A stretch of 49,138 nt of DNA, from positions 1-49,138 of the forward strand of contig CALWRA010000023.1 of the NCBI GenBank assembly GCA_944383825.1, in the 5' to 3' direction. The notes beneath the pieces are model-generated. The model made no database searches, was not told the DNA's origin, and was given only the letters and a program-made list of their open reading frames with translations. Below are positions 1 to 9,503 of this stretch, piece after piece. The stretch comes from an uncultured Acetatifactor sp. (GTDB lineage Bacteria; Bacillota; Clostridia; Lachnospirales; Lachnospiraceae). Each line of letters opens with the position of its first letter. Positions within the stretch are counted from its first letter, which is position 1. The position numbers and the translations under genes are program-made.

Positions 1-73
<73 letters not shown>

Positions 74-103
74 TTTATTATCAATAAAAATATATTATAA
101 TAT

Positions 104-176
104 GGGGTATTAGCTCAGTCGGTAGAGCACTTGACTTTTAATCAAGTTGTCCGGGGTTCGAATCCCCGATGCCTCA
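104..176 (+). tRNA. tRNA-Lys (TTT)
   Basis: A 73-nt cloverleaf 30 nt after tRNA-Phe. The acceptor stem GGGGTAT pairs with ATGCCTC, with one G-U pair. The T-arm is GGGGTTCGAATCCCC. The anticodon loop cttttaa gives TTT at 137-139, which reads Lys. CCA is not encoded. It is probably co-transcribed with the tRNA-Phe gene. Confidence 0.97.
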
Positions 177-263
177 TTTGGTTTCAGGATAAATAATATT
201 AGCGGATAGAAAAGCATGAAAATGCTTTTTTTTAATATACAAATACTAATGGAATGGCTACTT

Positions 264-956
264 ATGAAAAACAGAACAGTGAAAGAGATAAGGTTTGCAT
301 TTGCTCAGTCTGTGCCTGTTATGTTGGGATATTTGTTTCTTGGTATTGCTTTTGGTTTGATGCTGCAAGATGCAGGCTACAGTTTTTGGTGGGCATTATT
401 AAGCAGTGTGGTCATTTATGCCGGAAGTATGCAATTTGTTCTGGTTACTCTTCTGACCGGAGGAGCAAGCTTACTGTACACAGCGGCAATGACCCTTTTT
501 GTGAATGGACGCCACATTTTTTATGGTCTTTCCTTTATAGAGAAATTTAGGGGGATGGGGAAGCGATACCCTTATATGGTATTTTCGCTCACCGATGAGA
601 CCTATTCTGTTCTTTGCGGACTCAAAACTCCGGAAGGGCTTGATGAAAAGAATATTTCCTTTATGATTTCATTGTTTGACCATATTTATTGGATTATAGG
701 TTCGGTGCTGGGAGCCGTAATAGGCCAACTGATTACTTTTGACACTACGGGGGTTGACTTTTCCATGACAGCTCTGTTTGTAGTGATTGTATTAAACCAA
801 TGGATGGACAGTAAAGAACACAGACCGGCGATTATAGGCGGGGCGGTAGGAATTATCTGCCTGATTTTAATAGGTGCGGAAGGCTTTTTGCTGCCGGCAT
901 TGACTTTGACGGCGGCTATCCTAATGGGAGTCAGAAGAACATGGAACATTCGTTAG
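264..956 (+). CDS. azlC: AzlC family branched-chain amino-acid exporter, large subunit
   Basis: About 230 aa, integral membrane. It begins with the AzlC-typical FAQSVPVMLGYLFLGIAFG segment and continues with several hydrophobic helices, including the FVNGRHIFYGLSF stretch typical of the family. AzlC with AzlD forms a two-component exporter of branched-chain amino acids and their analogues at the cytoplasmic membrane. The small partner azlD overlaps its 3' end by 16 bp, so the two are translationally coupled. Start choice is uncertain: in-frame ATGs lie at 216, 249 and 264. I chose 264 because it leaves the short N-terminus usual in the family and has a weak GGAATGG upstream. No Lrp-type azlB regulator is adjacent. 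Confidence 0.85.
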   Translation: MKNRTVKEIRFAFAQSVPVMLGYLFLGIAFGLMLQDAGYSFWWALLSSVVIYAGSMQFVLVTLLTGGASLLYTAAMTLFVNGRHIFYGLSFIEKFRGMGKRYPYMVFSLTDETYSVLCGLKTPEGLDEKNISFMISLFDHIYWIIGSVLGAVIGQLITFDTTGVDFSMTALFVVIVLNQWMDSKEHRPAIIGGAVGIICLILIGAEGFLLPALTLTAAILMGVRRTWNIR

Positions 957-1261
957 CAATAATCGGCGTGACAGCGCTTTGCACAATTTTGATCAGAGCG
1001 CTTCCTTTTTGGTTATTGGGAGGGAAAAATAAGATCCCGGATACGGTACAATACCTTGGAAAAGCGCTGCCTCCGGCAATTATGGCGATCTTGGTTGTTT
1101 ATTGTCTGAAGGCAGTTAATATTTTTGAGGGAAGCAGAGGATTTCCTGAGTTTTTGGCAATAGCTTTTGTGGCGGCGCTTCATCTGTGGAAGAAGAATAC
1201 ACTGCTGAGTATTGGCGCAGGCACGCTTTTTTATATGGTGTTGATACAGACAGTTTTTTAA
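941..1261 (+). CDS. azlD: AzlD family branched-chain amino-acid transport subunit
   Basis: 106 aa, with about four hydrophobic helices. The early IRALPFWLLGG motif and the central LGKALPPAIMAILVVYCLK segment are hallmarks of AzlD, the small subunit of the AzlCD exporter. The ATG lies inside the last codons of azlC (16-bp overlap). A strong hairpin with a T-tract follows directly (1267-1309), so azlCD forms a bicistronic unit. The substrate within the branched-chain group cannot be told from sequence. Confidence 0.87.
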   Translation: MEHSLAIIGVTALCTILIRALPFWLLGGKNKIPDTVQYLGKALPPAIMAILVVYCLKAVNIFEGSRGFPEFLAIAFVAALHLWKKNTLLSIGAGTLFYMVLIQTVF

Positions 1262-1266
1262 TCAAG

Positions 1267-1309
1267 GCACAAAAGGGTTGATTTTCAGCCTTTTAGTGCT
1301 ATTTTTTTT
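1267..1309 (+). terminator. Intrinsic terminator of azlCD
   Basis: GCAC-AAAAGG pairs with CCTTTT-A-GTGC (one bulged A) around a 12-nt loop and is followed by eight T. It starts six bases after the azlD stop codon. Confidence 0.85.
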
Positions 1310-1319
1310 GACTGTATAA

Positions 1320-1328
1320 TGTTATAAT
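1320..1328 (+). promoter_or_regulatory. Extended -10 promoter for the L,D-transpeptidase gene
   Basis: TGTTATAAT (TGnTATAAT) is a consensus extended -10 box. The -35 region overlaps the T-tract of the azlCD terminator and is poor, as is usual for extended -10 promoters. The predicted start is near 1335, about 48 nt before the chosen ATG at 1383. Confidence 0.55.
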
Positions 1329-1382
1329 AAGCGTAGTTTCATTGATGAGAAAAGGAATGAATAAAATGGTATGGAGATGACA

Positions 1383-2903
1383 ATGAGTGAAGCGAAGAGA
1401 AAGGAAGAGAAGCAGGCTGAGAAAAAGGGGGAAGTAAAGAAGCAAAAGAAAAGAAAAGGGCGTATTGCAGTATTTGTGATCAGCGCGCCAGTCGGGCTTC
1501 TGCTCTTAGTATATTGCAGCATTGCTCTGTATTATCAGACCCATTTTTTTCCAAATACAAAGATCAATGGGATTAACTGCAGTAATATCAACGCAGACAA
1601 GGCGGCGGGACTGCTGGAGGGGCAACGTCAGAATTATGTGCTTGAGGTGACCGGAAGGGAGCTGCAGATAAGCCAGGAAGACAATGAAATTTCTGAGAAT
1701 CAGGGCGGCGGAGAAGGTCGGGAAACTAAATTTCTTTTGGGAACGCTTTATGCAGATGATATTGATTTTTCCATGTCGGGTACTCTGGATGATGTACAAG
1801 CCCTTTTGAAGAGCCAAAATCCTCTTTTGTGGATCAGGGCATATACGGGAAACACTTTTTCCTATGATTTGACTGGAGATTATATTTTTGATGAGAAACT
1901 TTTAGAGCAAATCATAAGCGGCTGGGAGGCTTTTCAGACAGAAAATATGACGGATCCCGAAGACGCTTATATCAGCGCATATTCGGAGAACGGATATGAA
2001 ATTATACCGGGCAGCCAGGGAACTCGATTAAATATTGATGCCGCAAGAGAGACGATTGCTGCGGCCGTTTATGCCGGTGAGACAACAGTTGACCTGGATG
2101 AGGCTGGCTGTTATGAGGAAGCAGCGGTGACAGCGGATAATCAACAGCTGGTGAACGCATGCAGTACTATGAACACATGGGTGGGCGCCAGTATTACGTA
2201 TGATTGGAATGGGACAGAGATCATTGTTGCTGGAGAAAAAATTCAGGAATGGATTACTGTGGAAAACGGCGATCCGGTTCTGGATGAAGAGGCAGTGGAA
2301 GAATTTGTGGCGGAAACTGCAAGAGAGCTGGATACATACGGGAAAAATCGGAAGTTTACAACGGCAATGGGAGTAGAGCTTACGCTTCCCAGCGGCGCAT
2401 ATGGCTGGAGGACGGACAGAGAAGGAGAAACGCAAGAGCTGATTGAGCTGATATATCAGGGAAGCGTAACGGAGAAGGAGCCTGCATATATCAGCAGGGC
2501 AGCTGTTAAGGGCAGTAATGATATTGGCTCGTCCTACGTCGAAATCGATTTGTCTTACCAGCATTTGTATTTGTTTTGGGATGGAGAAATTGTGCTGGAG
2601 ACGGACTTTGTATCCGGTGATATGTCAAGAAGCGGGCGAATGACCCCTCCCGGTGTGTTCGGCCTGACCTATAAAACCAAAAACGCCGTGCTTAAGGGTG
2701 ACGATTATGAGACGCCGGTAAATTACTGGATGCCCTTTAACGGTAATATCGGGATGCATGACGCTACCTGGAGGAGCAGCTTTGGGGGCGATATTTACCT
2801 GACCAATGGCTCCCATGGGTGTATTAATCTGCCTTTGCGTATGGCCGCGCAGATTTATGAGTACGTGGACACAGGATTTCCCGTGATATGCTATTATTAT
2901 TAA
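1383..2903 (+). CDS. L,D-transpeptidase (YkuD fold) with N-terminal membrane anchor
   Basis: 506 aa. A Lys/Arg-rich cytoplasmic tail (residues 1-30) is followed by one membrane helix (AVFVISAPVGLLLLVYCSIAL), two extracellular repeat-like regions of the peptidoglycan-binding type common in clostridial enzymes, and a C-terminal YkuD catalytic domain. The catalytic signature is HDATWRSSFGG followed by SHGCINLPL, with the nucleophile Cys near residue 480. Such enzymes make 3-3 cross-links in peptidoglycan outside the membrane and can resist most beta-lactams. The start at 1383 is preferred over 1371 because GGAG at 1373-1376 sits six bases before it. The gene is monocistronic with its own extended -10 promoter. 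Confidence 0.9.
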   Translation: MSEAKRKEEKQAEKKGEVKKQKKRKGRIAVFVISAPVGLLLLVYCSIALYYQTHFFPNTKINGINCSNINADKAAGLLEGQRQNYVLEVTGRELQISQEDNEISENQGGGEGRETKFLLGTLYADDIDFSMSGTLDDVQALLKSQNPLLWIRAYTGNTFSYDLTGDYIFDEKLLEQIISGWEAFQTENMTDPEDAYISAYSENGYEIIPGSQGTRLNIDAARETIAAAVYAGETTVDLDEAGCYEEAAVTADNQQLVNACSTMNTWVGASITYDWNGTEIIVAGEKIQEWITVENGDPVLDEEAVEEFVAETARELDTYGKNRKFTTAMGVELTLPSGAYGWRTDREGETQELIELIYQGSVTEKEPAYISRAAVKGSNDIGSSYVEIDLSYQHLYLFWDGEIVLETDFVSGDMSRSGRMTPPGVFGLTYKTKNAVLKGDDYETPVNYWMPFNGNIGMHDATWRSSFGGDIYLTNGSHGCINLPLRMAAQIYEYVDTGFPVICYYY

Positions 2904-2998
2904 TTGAAAAAGCAGAGTTGGTAGCATACCCGCCCGCTTCATGAAGAAACCTGTTGCCGGACTATCACAATATATAGAGTATTGAGAGGGAAGATATT

Positions 2999-3637
2999 AT
3001 GGCAGAAAGACGCTTGGGGCAGCGCTCCAAAAGAAGAGCAGAGCTGTGGATAAGACATTATGAGCGCCGGCGGAGAGTGCGCAGGCTGCTCAGAGAGGCA
3101 GCTTGGGATATTTTGAAATCTCCCAATTTTAATTTCACAAAGCAGCATATCCAGCATGGAAATATGACGGTAAACGCGCATTGCATTCGGGTAGCGGAGT
3201 GCAGCATTACTATCAGCGAGAAGCTCGGTATTTCCTGCCGACGTAGGGAAATGATAAGAGGAGCTCTTTTGCACGATTATTTTCTTTATGACTGGCACAA
3301 AAAGGACAGGATCAATCCCCACAGACTGCATGGCTTCTTTCATCCGGGCACAGCTTTGGCCAATGCTTCCAGAGAATACGCTCTTACGCCAAGGGAAAAA
3401 GATATTATCAAAAAGCATATGTGGCCGCTCACCATAATACCGCCTATGTGCCGTGAAGCATGGATCGTCACGGCTGCGGACAAGTGGTGCTCTTTTATGG
3501 AGACTTTGAGACTGCATAAAGGACATGGGGCTGTATCCATAAAGCGGGAGCAGGGAACGGATGTCCGGAAAGCGGAGGAAAGTGTGGCTGCGGACAAAAA
3601 ACGGGTAGAAGGAAAGAGAGCAGAAATTATTGGGTAA
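2999..3637 (+). CDS. HD-domain phosphohydrolase-like protein
   Basis: 212 aa with a very basic N-terminus (residues 1-35), an HD-type metal-binding core with His61 (NAHCIRVAE) and His92-Asp93 (LLHDYFLYDWH), and a later TAADKWC segment. HD proteins are usually metal-dependent phosphohydrolases or phosphodiesterases acting on nucleotides or related signals. The substrate of this subfamily is unknown to me. RBS GAGAGGG precedes the ATG. The 3' end overlaps the following decarboxylase by 8 bp, so the two are likely co-translated. Confidence 0.75.
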   Translation: MAERRLGQRSKRRAELWIRHYERRRRVRRLLREAAWDILKSPNFNFTKQHIQHGNMTVNAHCIRVAECSITISEKLGISCRRREMIRGALLHDYFLYDWHKKDRINPHRLHGFFHPGTALANASREYALTPREKDIIKKHMWPLTIIPPMCREAWIVTAADKWCSFMETLRLHKGHGAVSIKREQGTDVRKAEESVAADKKRVEGKRAEIIG

Positions 3638-5105
3638 ACTTTATAAAAAATTGTGCATCTATGGACAAGGCGATTATTATCCATATCATATGCCGGGGCA
3701 TAAAAGGCATAAAATGGGAGATATTCCGGCAGAGATTACAAATATAGATGTGACTGAGACGGCAGATTTTGACAACCTTCACCGGCCGGAAGGCTTACTC
3801 GGTGAGCTTCAGAAGAGAGCCGCTGCTTTATATGGAGCGGAGGAAAGCTTTTATCTTATAAACGGCAGCACCTGCGGAATATTGAGCGCTATCAGTGCAG
3901 CGGTTCCTGTGGGAGGACATATTCTTATGGCTCGTAATTGTCACAAGTCTGCTTATCATGCCGTATATCTCAGAAATTTGACCGTCTCATACTTATATCC
4001 TCCCATTATGGAGGAATATGATATTTATGATGCCGTAACTGCTCGGCAGGTGTGTGAAGAGCTGGAAAAAAACAAAGACATATCGGCGGTATTGATTGTT
4101 TCCCCAACGTACGAGGGAAGAATTGCGAATATCAGAGAAATCGCTGAGACAGTTCACGAAAAGGGAATTCCTTTGATTGTAGACGAGGCTCACGGCGCGC
4201 ATCTTGGATTTGAAGAGCATTTTGCAGAAAACAGCTGCCGTCTCGGGGCGGACATCGTTATTCACAGCGTACATAAAACCCTTCCGGCTTTGACGCAAAC
4301 GGCGTTGCTTCATGTAAACGGAAGCAGAATCAACAGAAATTTGCTGCGAAGATTTCTGAATATTTACCAATCCAGCAGCCCATCCTATGTACTGATGGCC
4401 AGTATAGACGATGCGTTGGAGATTGTAGAGAAGCGGGGAAAAGAATTATTTTGTAATTTTGCAGATTCCTACCTGAAAATGGAAGCGGAGCTCTCTAAAT
4501 GCCGACGGCTGAAAGTTGTAGATGTAAGGGACGGCCATCAGGATATTGGAAAATTAATTATATCTACAAAAAAAACGGAATTGTCTGGACAGCGTTTATA
4601 TGATATTCTGGTACAGAAGTACCATTTGCAGCTGGAAATGGCGGCGGGCAGTTATTGCCTGGCGATGTTTACCGCAGGAGATTATCCCGAGGCATATGAG
4701 CGTATTGTCTGTGCCTTGCTGGAAATAGACGGTATGCTGGAGGGCGGTGAGCTTTTGGAAAGAGAATATTTTTCTGAGAACAGGGGATTGAACGAAAGGG
4801 ATATGGCGCTGGAGGAGGTTATTCCGGACAGAATGGACGAAATAATGAGAAGTGGCTTTTTGCCGGAAATTCCCTTGGCAAAAGCATGGGATATGAATAC
4901 GGAGCTTATTTCGTTAAAAGATGCCGCAGGGAGGTATGCAGGTGAGTTCGTTGGCCTTTACCCCCCAGGAGTTCCCATACTTGCGCCGGGAGAAATCATC
5001 AGTAATGATATTTACCGTATCATAGCGTCATATTTGAGACAGGGACTGACTGTGCAGGGGATATGGAGAAAAAAAGGATTATATGAAATAAGAGTGCTGC
5101 AATGA
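3630..5105 (+). CDS. PLP-dependent Orn/Lys/Arg decarboxylase family protein (YaaO-like)
   Basis: 491 aa, aspartate-aminotransferase fold. The N-terminus has HMPGHKR, typical of Firmicute basic amino-acid decarboxylases. Asp185 (IVDEAHGAH) would bind the pyridine nitrogen and Lys216 (SVHKTLPALTQT) would form the Schiff base with PLP. The enzyme should decarboxylate lysine, ornithine or arginine to a polyamine precursor; which one cannot be told. The start is TTG at 3630 behind a purine-rich AAGGAAAGAG, overlapping the HD gene. In Bacillus subtilis the homologue yaaO also sits just before the kinase-yaaQ-yaaR-holB block, and here it likewise opens the cluster. Confidence 0.85.
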   Translation: MGKLYKKLCIYGQGDYYPYHMPGHKRHKMGDIPAEITNIDVTETADFDNLHRPEGLLGELQKRAAALYGAEESFYLINGSTCGILSAISAAVPVGGHILMARNCHKSAYHAVYLRNLTVSYLYPPIMEEYDIYDAVTARQVCEELEKNKDISAVLIVSPTYEGRIANIREIAETVHEKGIPLIVDEAHGAHLGFEEHFAENSCRLGADIVIHSVHKTLPALTQTALLHVNGSRINRNLLRRFLNIYQSSSPSYVLMASIDDALEIVEKRGKELFCNFADSYLKMEAELSKCRRLKVVDVRDGHQDIGKLIISTKKTELSGQRLYDILVQKYHLQLEMAAGSYCLAMFTAGDYPEAYERIVCALLEIDGMLEGGELLEREYFSENRGLNERDMALEEVIPDRMDEIMRSGFLPEIPLAKAWDMNTELISLKDAAGRYAGEFVGLYPPGVPILAPGEIISNDIYRIIASYLRQGLTVQGIWRKKGLYEIRVLQ

Positions 5106-5126
5106 AAGTTGGAAAGGAATGTATAT

Positions 5127-6548
5127 ATGCGTAAAACAAAAATTATCTGTACCATAGGACCTGCAAGTGAGAGCGAGGAGCGCCTGCGCGAGCTGATGCT
5201 GGCGGGAATGAATGTTGCAAGATTTAATTTTTCCCATGGAACTCATAAGGAACAGCTTACGAAGTTCAACAGAGTGCTGAGAGTGAGAAAAGAATTAAAG
5301 CTCCCGGTTGCAACGCTTTTGGACACAAAAGGACCTGAGATTCGCCTGAAGGATTTTGAGGGAGGCAAGGTGGAGCTGAAAGCAGATCAAATATTTACTC
5401 TGACTACCGATGAGGTTATGGGGACTGCCGAGAAAGCGACCATCACCTATAAAGATTTAAAAAATGACATTGAAGTGGGAACCACCATTTTAATTGACGA
5501 TGGATTGATCGAAATGTCTGTGGAAGAAATGACGGGAAACGATATTATCTGCAGAGTGATCAATGGAGGATATGTATCGAACCATAAAGGCGTAAATGTG
5601 CCCGGAGCCATTCTTTCCATGCCCTATATCAGCCAGACGGACAGAGAAGATATTATTTTCGGCGCAGAGCATGGATTTGATTTTCTGGCGGCCTCCTTTG
5701 CCCGTACGCGAGAGGATATTTTGGAGGTTCGCAGGATTCTGGATGAGCGCGGAAGTAAAATGAAGATCATTGCCAAGATTGAGAATATGCAGGGAATTGA
5801 GAATCTGGCAGAAATCCTTGAAGTATCTGATGGGATTATGGTGGCCAGAGGCGACATGGGTGTGGAAGTCGCTATGGAGGAGGTGCCTATTCTTCAGAAA
5901 AAGATGATAAAAATGGCTGTGGCACAGGGAAAGCATGTGATCACCGCTACACAAATGCTGGAATCAATGATTAAAAATCCTCGCCCCACCAGAGCGGAGG
6001 CAACAGATATTGCAAATGCCATCTATGATGGAACAACTGCCATTATGCTTTCGGGAGAGAGCGCAGCAGGACTTTATCCTGTGGAGGCTGTAAGAACCAT
6101 GGCCAAAATTGCAGAGAGAGCTGAGCAGGATATTGATTACCGCTCCAGAATGCAGAAGCGCCAAAGTGAGAGCACAGAAAAACCAGATATCACTACCGCA
6201 ATTTCCTATGCCACCTGCAGCGTTGCTATGGATCTGCAGGCAAATGCTATTATTACAGTGACTATGTCGGGATTTACAGCCGATATGATCGCCCGCTATA
6301 AACCGGCCTGTCAAATTATAGGCTGTACGCTGGATGAGAAGGTATGCAGACAGCTGAACCTGTTGTGGGGAGTAAGCCCTGTGCTCATCAGAAAAGAGCA
6401 GACCACCGATGCTTTGTTTGAGGAAGCCGTCTTCAAAAGTAAGCAGGCAGGGCTGATTAAAGCAGGCGACACAGTTGTCATAACTGCGGGGGTGCCTTTG
6501 GGAATTGCGGGAAAAACCGATATGATACATGTGGTAGAGGTAGTATAG
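5127..6548 (+). CDS. pyk: Pyruvate kinase
   Basis: 473 aa, the usual length for a pyruvate kinase without the extra C-terminal PEP-utiliser domain of bacilli. It transfers phosphate from phosphoenolpyruvate to ADP in the last step of glycolysis. Visible signatures are KIICTIGPASES at the start, LDTKGPEIRL, the active-site region IIAKIENMQGIENL with its catalytic Lys, MVARGDMGVE for metal and substrate binding, and TATQMLESM. The ATG at 5127 has GGAAAGGA eight bases upstream, better than the TTG at 5109. It is inserted between the decarboxylase and the guanylate kinase-like gene, an arrangement not found in B. subtilis. Confidence 0.97.
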   Translation: MRKTKIICTIGPASESEERLRELMLAGMNVARFNFSHGTHKEQLTKFNRVLRVRKELKLPVATLLDTKGPEIRLKDFEGGKVELKADQIFTLTTDEVMGTAEKATITYKDLKNDIEVGTTILIDDGLIEMSVEEMTGNDIICRVINGGYVSNHKGVNVPGAILSMPYISQTDREDIIFGAEHGFDFLAASFARTREDILEVRRILDERGSKMKIIAKIENMQGIENLAEILEVSDGIMVARGDMGVEVAMEEVPILQKKMIKMAVAQGKHVITATQMLESMIKNPRPTRAEATDIANAIYDGTTAIMLSGESAAGLYPVEAVRTMAKIAERAEQDIDYRSRMQKRQSESTEKPDITTAISYATCSVAMDLQANAIITVTMSGFTADMIARYKPACQIIGCTLDEKVCRQLNLLWGVSPVLIRKEQTTDALFEEAVFKSKQAGLIKAGDTVVITAGVPLGIAGKTDMIHVVEVV

Positions 6549-6551
6549 CAG

Positions 6552-7142
6552 ATGGGGAAGATCGTATATCTTATGGGGAAAAGCTCCACGGGAAAGGATA
6601 CCATATTCAAGGGACTGCAAAGGGGAGTTGCTCCGGCATTGAAAACAATTGTGCCCTATACCACAAGACCCATTCGGGAGGGGGAAAAAAACGGCCGGGA
6701 ATATTTTTTTTCGGACGAAGAGACTTTCCAAAGGCTAAAGCAAGAAGATAGAATTATTGAAGACAGGATATATCACACGTGCCATGGGCCGTGGAGATAC
6801 TTTACTGTTGACGATGGTCAGATAGAACTTGACAGCAATAATTATATTATGATAGGGACTCTGGAGGCATACAGGAATATCAGGGAATATTTTGGAAGGG
6901 GAAAAGTGCTGCCGATTATGATAGACTTAGAGGATGGAGAAAGGCTTCAGAGGGCTCTGGACAGGGAAAAAAGGCAGCAGTTTCCCAGATTTGAAGAAAT
7001 GTGCCGCAGGTTTCTTGCAGACAGTGAGGATTTTTCTGAGGAAAAGTTGAGGGAGGCGGGGATTACCCGGCGGTTTTACAATGATGATCTGGAAAGCTGT
7101 CTGCTGGAAATCAGAAAATACATTGAGGACTGGATTGAGTAA
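6552..7142 (+). CDS. Guanylate kinase-like nucleotide kinase
   Basis: 196 aa. A P-loop GKSSTGKDT (residues 9-17) is followed by the guanylate-kinase TTRPIREGEKNGREYFF nucleotide-binding segment (residues 35-52). GMP kinases convert GMP to GDP. The P-loop ends in Lys-Asp rather than Lys-Ser/Thr, and the lid region is short, so it may be a divergent paralogue rather than the essential Gmk. It starts four bases after the pyk stop. Its place before yaaR and holB is equivalent to the thymidylate kinase (tmk) position in B. subtilis. Confidence 0.8.
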   Translation: MGKIVYLMGKSSTGKDTIFKGLQRGVAPALKTIVPYTTRPIREGEKNGREYFFSDEETFQRLKQEDRIIEDRIYHTCHGPWRYFTVDDGQIELDSNNYIMIGTLEAYRNIREYFGRGKVLPIMIDLEDGERLQRALDREKRQQFPRFEEMCRRFLADSEDFSEEKLREAGITRRFYNDDLESCLLEIRKYIEDWIE

Positions 7143-7202
7143 AGGTTTGGTTTGCATCAGCTGATGCCGATACATAGAAAAAGAGATGGAGGAGGCAGGC
7201 GT

Positions 7203-7643
7203 ATGGATATAAAGGTAAATCAAATGGCGGCCAGCCAGCCCATAGAGCAAGCGGCTCAGAAGACACAAGTGGATAGTAATTTTAAGTTTACGCTTGTCAG
7301 CCATATTGAAGAGGCGGAGCTGCAGGGGAAGCTTCAGTCACTGATGCAGCAGATCACGGAAGAGGGGGAGAAGCTTGCCAAACGCCGTGATGTGAAGGAT
7401 ATGAAACATTATCGGAGACTGATTAAGGAATTTCTCAATGAGGTGGTTACCCATTCCCATTCCTTTTCCAGAGAAAATTTTCTGGACAGGAGAGGGCGGC
7501 ATAGGGTTTATGGAATTATCCGGCTGGTGGATGAAAATCTGGATGAGCTGGCCAGAGAGCTGATGAAGGAAGAGAAGGACAATCTGGCCATACTGAATAA
7601 AATTGGGGAGATCCGAGGATTGCTTCTTGATATATTTACATAA
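7203..7643 (+). CDS. yaaR: YaaR family protein (DUF327)
   Basis: 146 aa, mostly helical and soluble. The sequence [18 protein letters not shown] and the [18 protein letters not shown] segment identify the YaaR/DUF327 family, of unknown function, conserved before holB in Firmicutes. The start at 7203 was chosen over an upstream in-frame start (7152) because GGAGGAGG at 7189-7196 lies at optimal distance. It is co-directional with holB, 18 bp apart, and so probably in the same operon. Confidence 0.87.
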   Translation: MDIKVNQMAASQPIEQAAQKTQVDSNFKFTLVSHIEEAELQGKLQSLMQQITEEGEKLAKRRDVKDMKHYRRLIKEFLNEVVTHSHSFSRENFLDRRGRHRVYGIIRLVDENLDELARELMKEEKDNLAILNKIGEIRGLLLDIFT

Positions 7644-7661
7644 GGAAGAGGGGGCGGATGA

Positions 7662-8654
7662 ATGGCATCGTTTCGTGATATTATCGGACAGGAACAAATA
7701 AAGGAGCATTTGCAGAGTGCAATCGCCGCCGGAAAGATTTCCCATGCCTATATTATAAACGGGGAGAAAGCTTCCGGAAAGGAATTTATCGCCAGAGTGT
7801 TTGCTATGACGCTGCAGTGTGAACGGGGAGAAACGGAGCCCTGCGGACAATGCCGCTCCTGCAGACAGGCATTGTCGGATAATCAGCCGGATATTATTCG
7901 TATTATCCATGAAAAGCCGGGAACTATTAGTGTGGATGATATGCGTATGCAAATTAACAATGATATTGCAGTGAAACCTTACAGCAGTCCCAAAAAGGTT
8001 TATATAGTGAATGAAGCGGAGAAAATGACGATTCAGGCGCAGAATGCGCTTTTGAAAACGTTGGAGGAACCTCCTGAATATGCAGTGATTCTGCTGCTTA
8101 CCAGCAATGCGGATTGTCTGCTCCCCACTATTTTGAGCCGTTGTATTCTGCTTAACATGAAGCCTGTGCCGGATGACATGATAAAAAAATATCTTATGGA
8201 GCAGTTAAAGGTACCGGACTATAAGGCAGAGGTATGCGCCGCATTTGCCAGAGGAAATGTAGGAAAGGCAAAAGCGCTGGCAACCAGTGAGGACTTTGAA
8301 AATGTGAAAACGGAGGCTGTCTCGCTGCTGAAGTACATCAAAGAAATGGAGCTAAACGAAATTATTGCCGCCATAAAAAAAATATCCGAATTTAAATTGG
8401 AGGCAAACGACTATCTTGACATAATGGTTATTTGGTATCGCGATGTACTCTTGTTTAAAGCCACAAATGATATAAACCATTTGGTATTTCGAGAGGAGAT
8501 ACAGGCCCTGCGGGAGGCGGCCAGGAGAAGCAGCTATGAAGGGATAGAAAGTGTGCTGGAAGCTTTGGAAAAGGCTAAGAACCGATTGAGTGCCAATGTA
8601 AATTTTGACCTCACCATGGAGCTTCTCATGATGGAAATTAAGGAGAACGGATAA
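7662..8654 (+). CDS. holB: DNA polymerase III subunit delta'
   Basis: 330 aa clamp-loader AAA+ subunit that helps DnaX and delta load the sliding clamp during replication. The N-terminus FRDIIGQEQIKEHL is typical. The Walker A is GEKASGKEF (residues 34-42), degenerate as in other delta' subunits, so it is probably not an ATPase itself. A zinc module is formed by Cys53, Cys61, Cys64 and Cys67. The LLKTLEEPPEYAVILLLTSN segment contains the sensor-1 region. RBS AGGAAGAGGGGGCGG is long and purine-rich. The stop codon is directly followed by the ATG of the next gene. Confidence 0.95.
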   Translation: MASFRDIIGQEQIKEHLQSAIAAGKISHAYIINGEKASGKEFIARVFAMTLQCERGETEPCGQCRSCRQALSDNQPDIIRIIHEKPGTISVDDMRMQINNDIAVKPYSSPKKVYIVNEAEKMTIQAQNALLKTLEEPPEYAVILLLTSNADCLLPTILSRCILLNMKPVPDDMIKKYLMEQLKVPDYKAEVCAAFARGNVGKAKALATSEDFENVKTEAVSLLKYIKEMELNEIIAAIKKISEFKLEANDYLDIMVIWYRDVLLFKATNDINHLVFREEIQALREAARRSSYEGIESVLEALEKAKNRLSANVNFDLTMELLMMEIKENG

Positions 8655-9386
8655 ATGAAACTATTGATTGTAAGGCATGCAGATCCTGATTATTCTATTG
8701 ATTCCCTGACAGAAAAAGGCTGGAGGGAGGCGGACTACCTATCAGAAAGGCTTTCACGGCTTCCCGTGAAGGCTTTTTACGTATCTCCCCTTGGGAGGGC
8801 GCGGGATACGGCGTCTCTAACGCTGAAAAAGATAAATGCTCAGGCTGTTGAATGTCAGTGGCTCAGAGAATTTCGGCCCGATATTTGGAGGCCGGATGTG
8901 ACGGAACATAAAATGATTGCATGGGATTGGCTGCCCCAGGATTGGACAGCAGAGGAAAAACATTTCGGCTATGATAAGTGGCAGGAAACGGATATATTCG
9001 TGGAAAGCAAGGTTAAGGAAGAATACGACTGGATTGCAGGCAGCCTTGATGACCTGCTGAGGCAGCACGGATATTCCAGAGAGGGGCATTGCTATCATGT
9101 TCAGGAAGGAAATAATGACATTATTGTATTTTTTTGTCATTTTGGGGTGGAATGCGTGATGCTCAGTCATTTGCTCCATATTTCTCCCATGGTGCTTTGG
9201 CATGGCCTGTGTGCGGCTCCATCGTCGGTGACAACTCTGGCTACGGAAGAGCGCAGAAGAGGAATTGCCAGCTTCAGAATGCTGTCCTTTGGGGATACTT
9301 CTCATTTGTATGCGCATGAGGAGCCGCCCTCTTTTGCCGCCAGATTTTGTGAATGCTTCGACAATCCACTGGAAAGGCATGATTAG
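8655..9386 (+). CDS. Histidine phosphatase (phosphoglycerate mutase-like) family protein
   Basis: 243 aa. The RHADPDY motif at residues 7-13 carries the catalytic His, and the C-terminal half has the second conserved His in FFCHFGVE. Branch-1 histidine phosphatases use a phospho-His intermediate to dephosphorylate small metabolites or proteins. The substrate is not predictable here. It begins on the base after the holB stop codon, with AGGAG just inside holB, so it is translationally coupled to holB and is probably the last gene of that operon before the agr locus. Confidence 0.85.
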   Translation: MKLLIVRHADPDYSIDSLTEKGWREADYLSERLSRLPVKAFYVSPLGRARDTASLTLKKINAQAVECQWLREFRPDIWRPDVTEHKMIAWDWLPQDWTAEEKHFGYDKWQETDIFVESKVKEEYDWIAGSLDDLLRQHGYSREGHCYHVQEGNNDIIVFFCHFGVECVMLSHLLHISPMVLWHGLCAAPSSVTTLATEERRRGIASFRMLSFGDTSHLYAHEEPPSFAARFCECFDNPLERHD

Positions 9387-9503
9387 AGAGCGCCTGAAGT
9401 TACTGTAAATGTGCGCATGCCGGGCTGCTGAGGAGGATGACGGGAACTGCCTGGTAAGTCAGCAATTATACAAATGAACCTGTTGTACTAAGGATAAAGT
9501 TGT

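Noticed and set aside
1308..1320. TTGACT followed by TATAAT (1315-1320) as a promoter
   Set aside because: The boxes are only one base apart; the extended -10 at 1320-1328 is the workable element.
8655..9386. Histidine phosphatase as part of the agr cassette
   Set aside because: It is coupled to holB (ATG directly after the stop) and separated from the regulator by 117 bp, so it belongs with the upstream operon.
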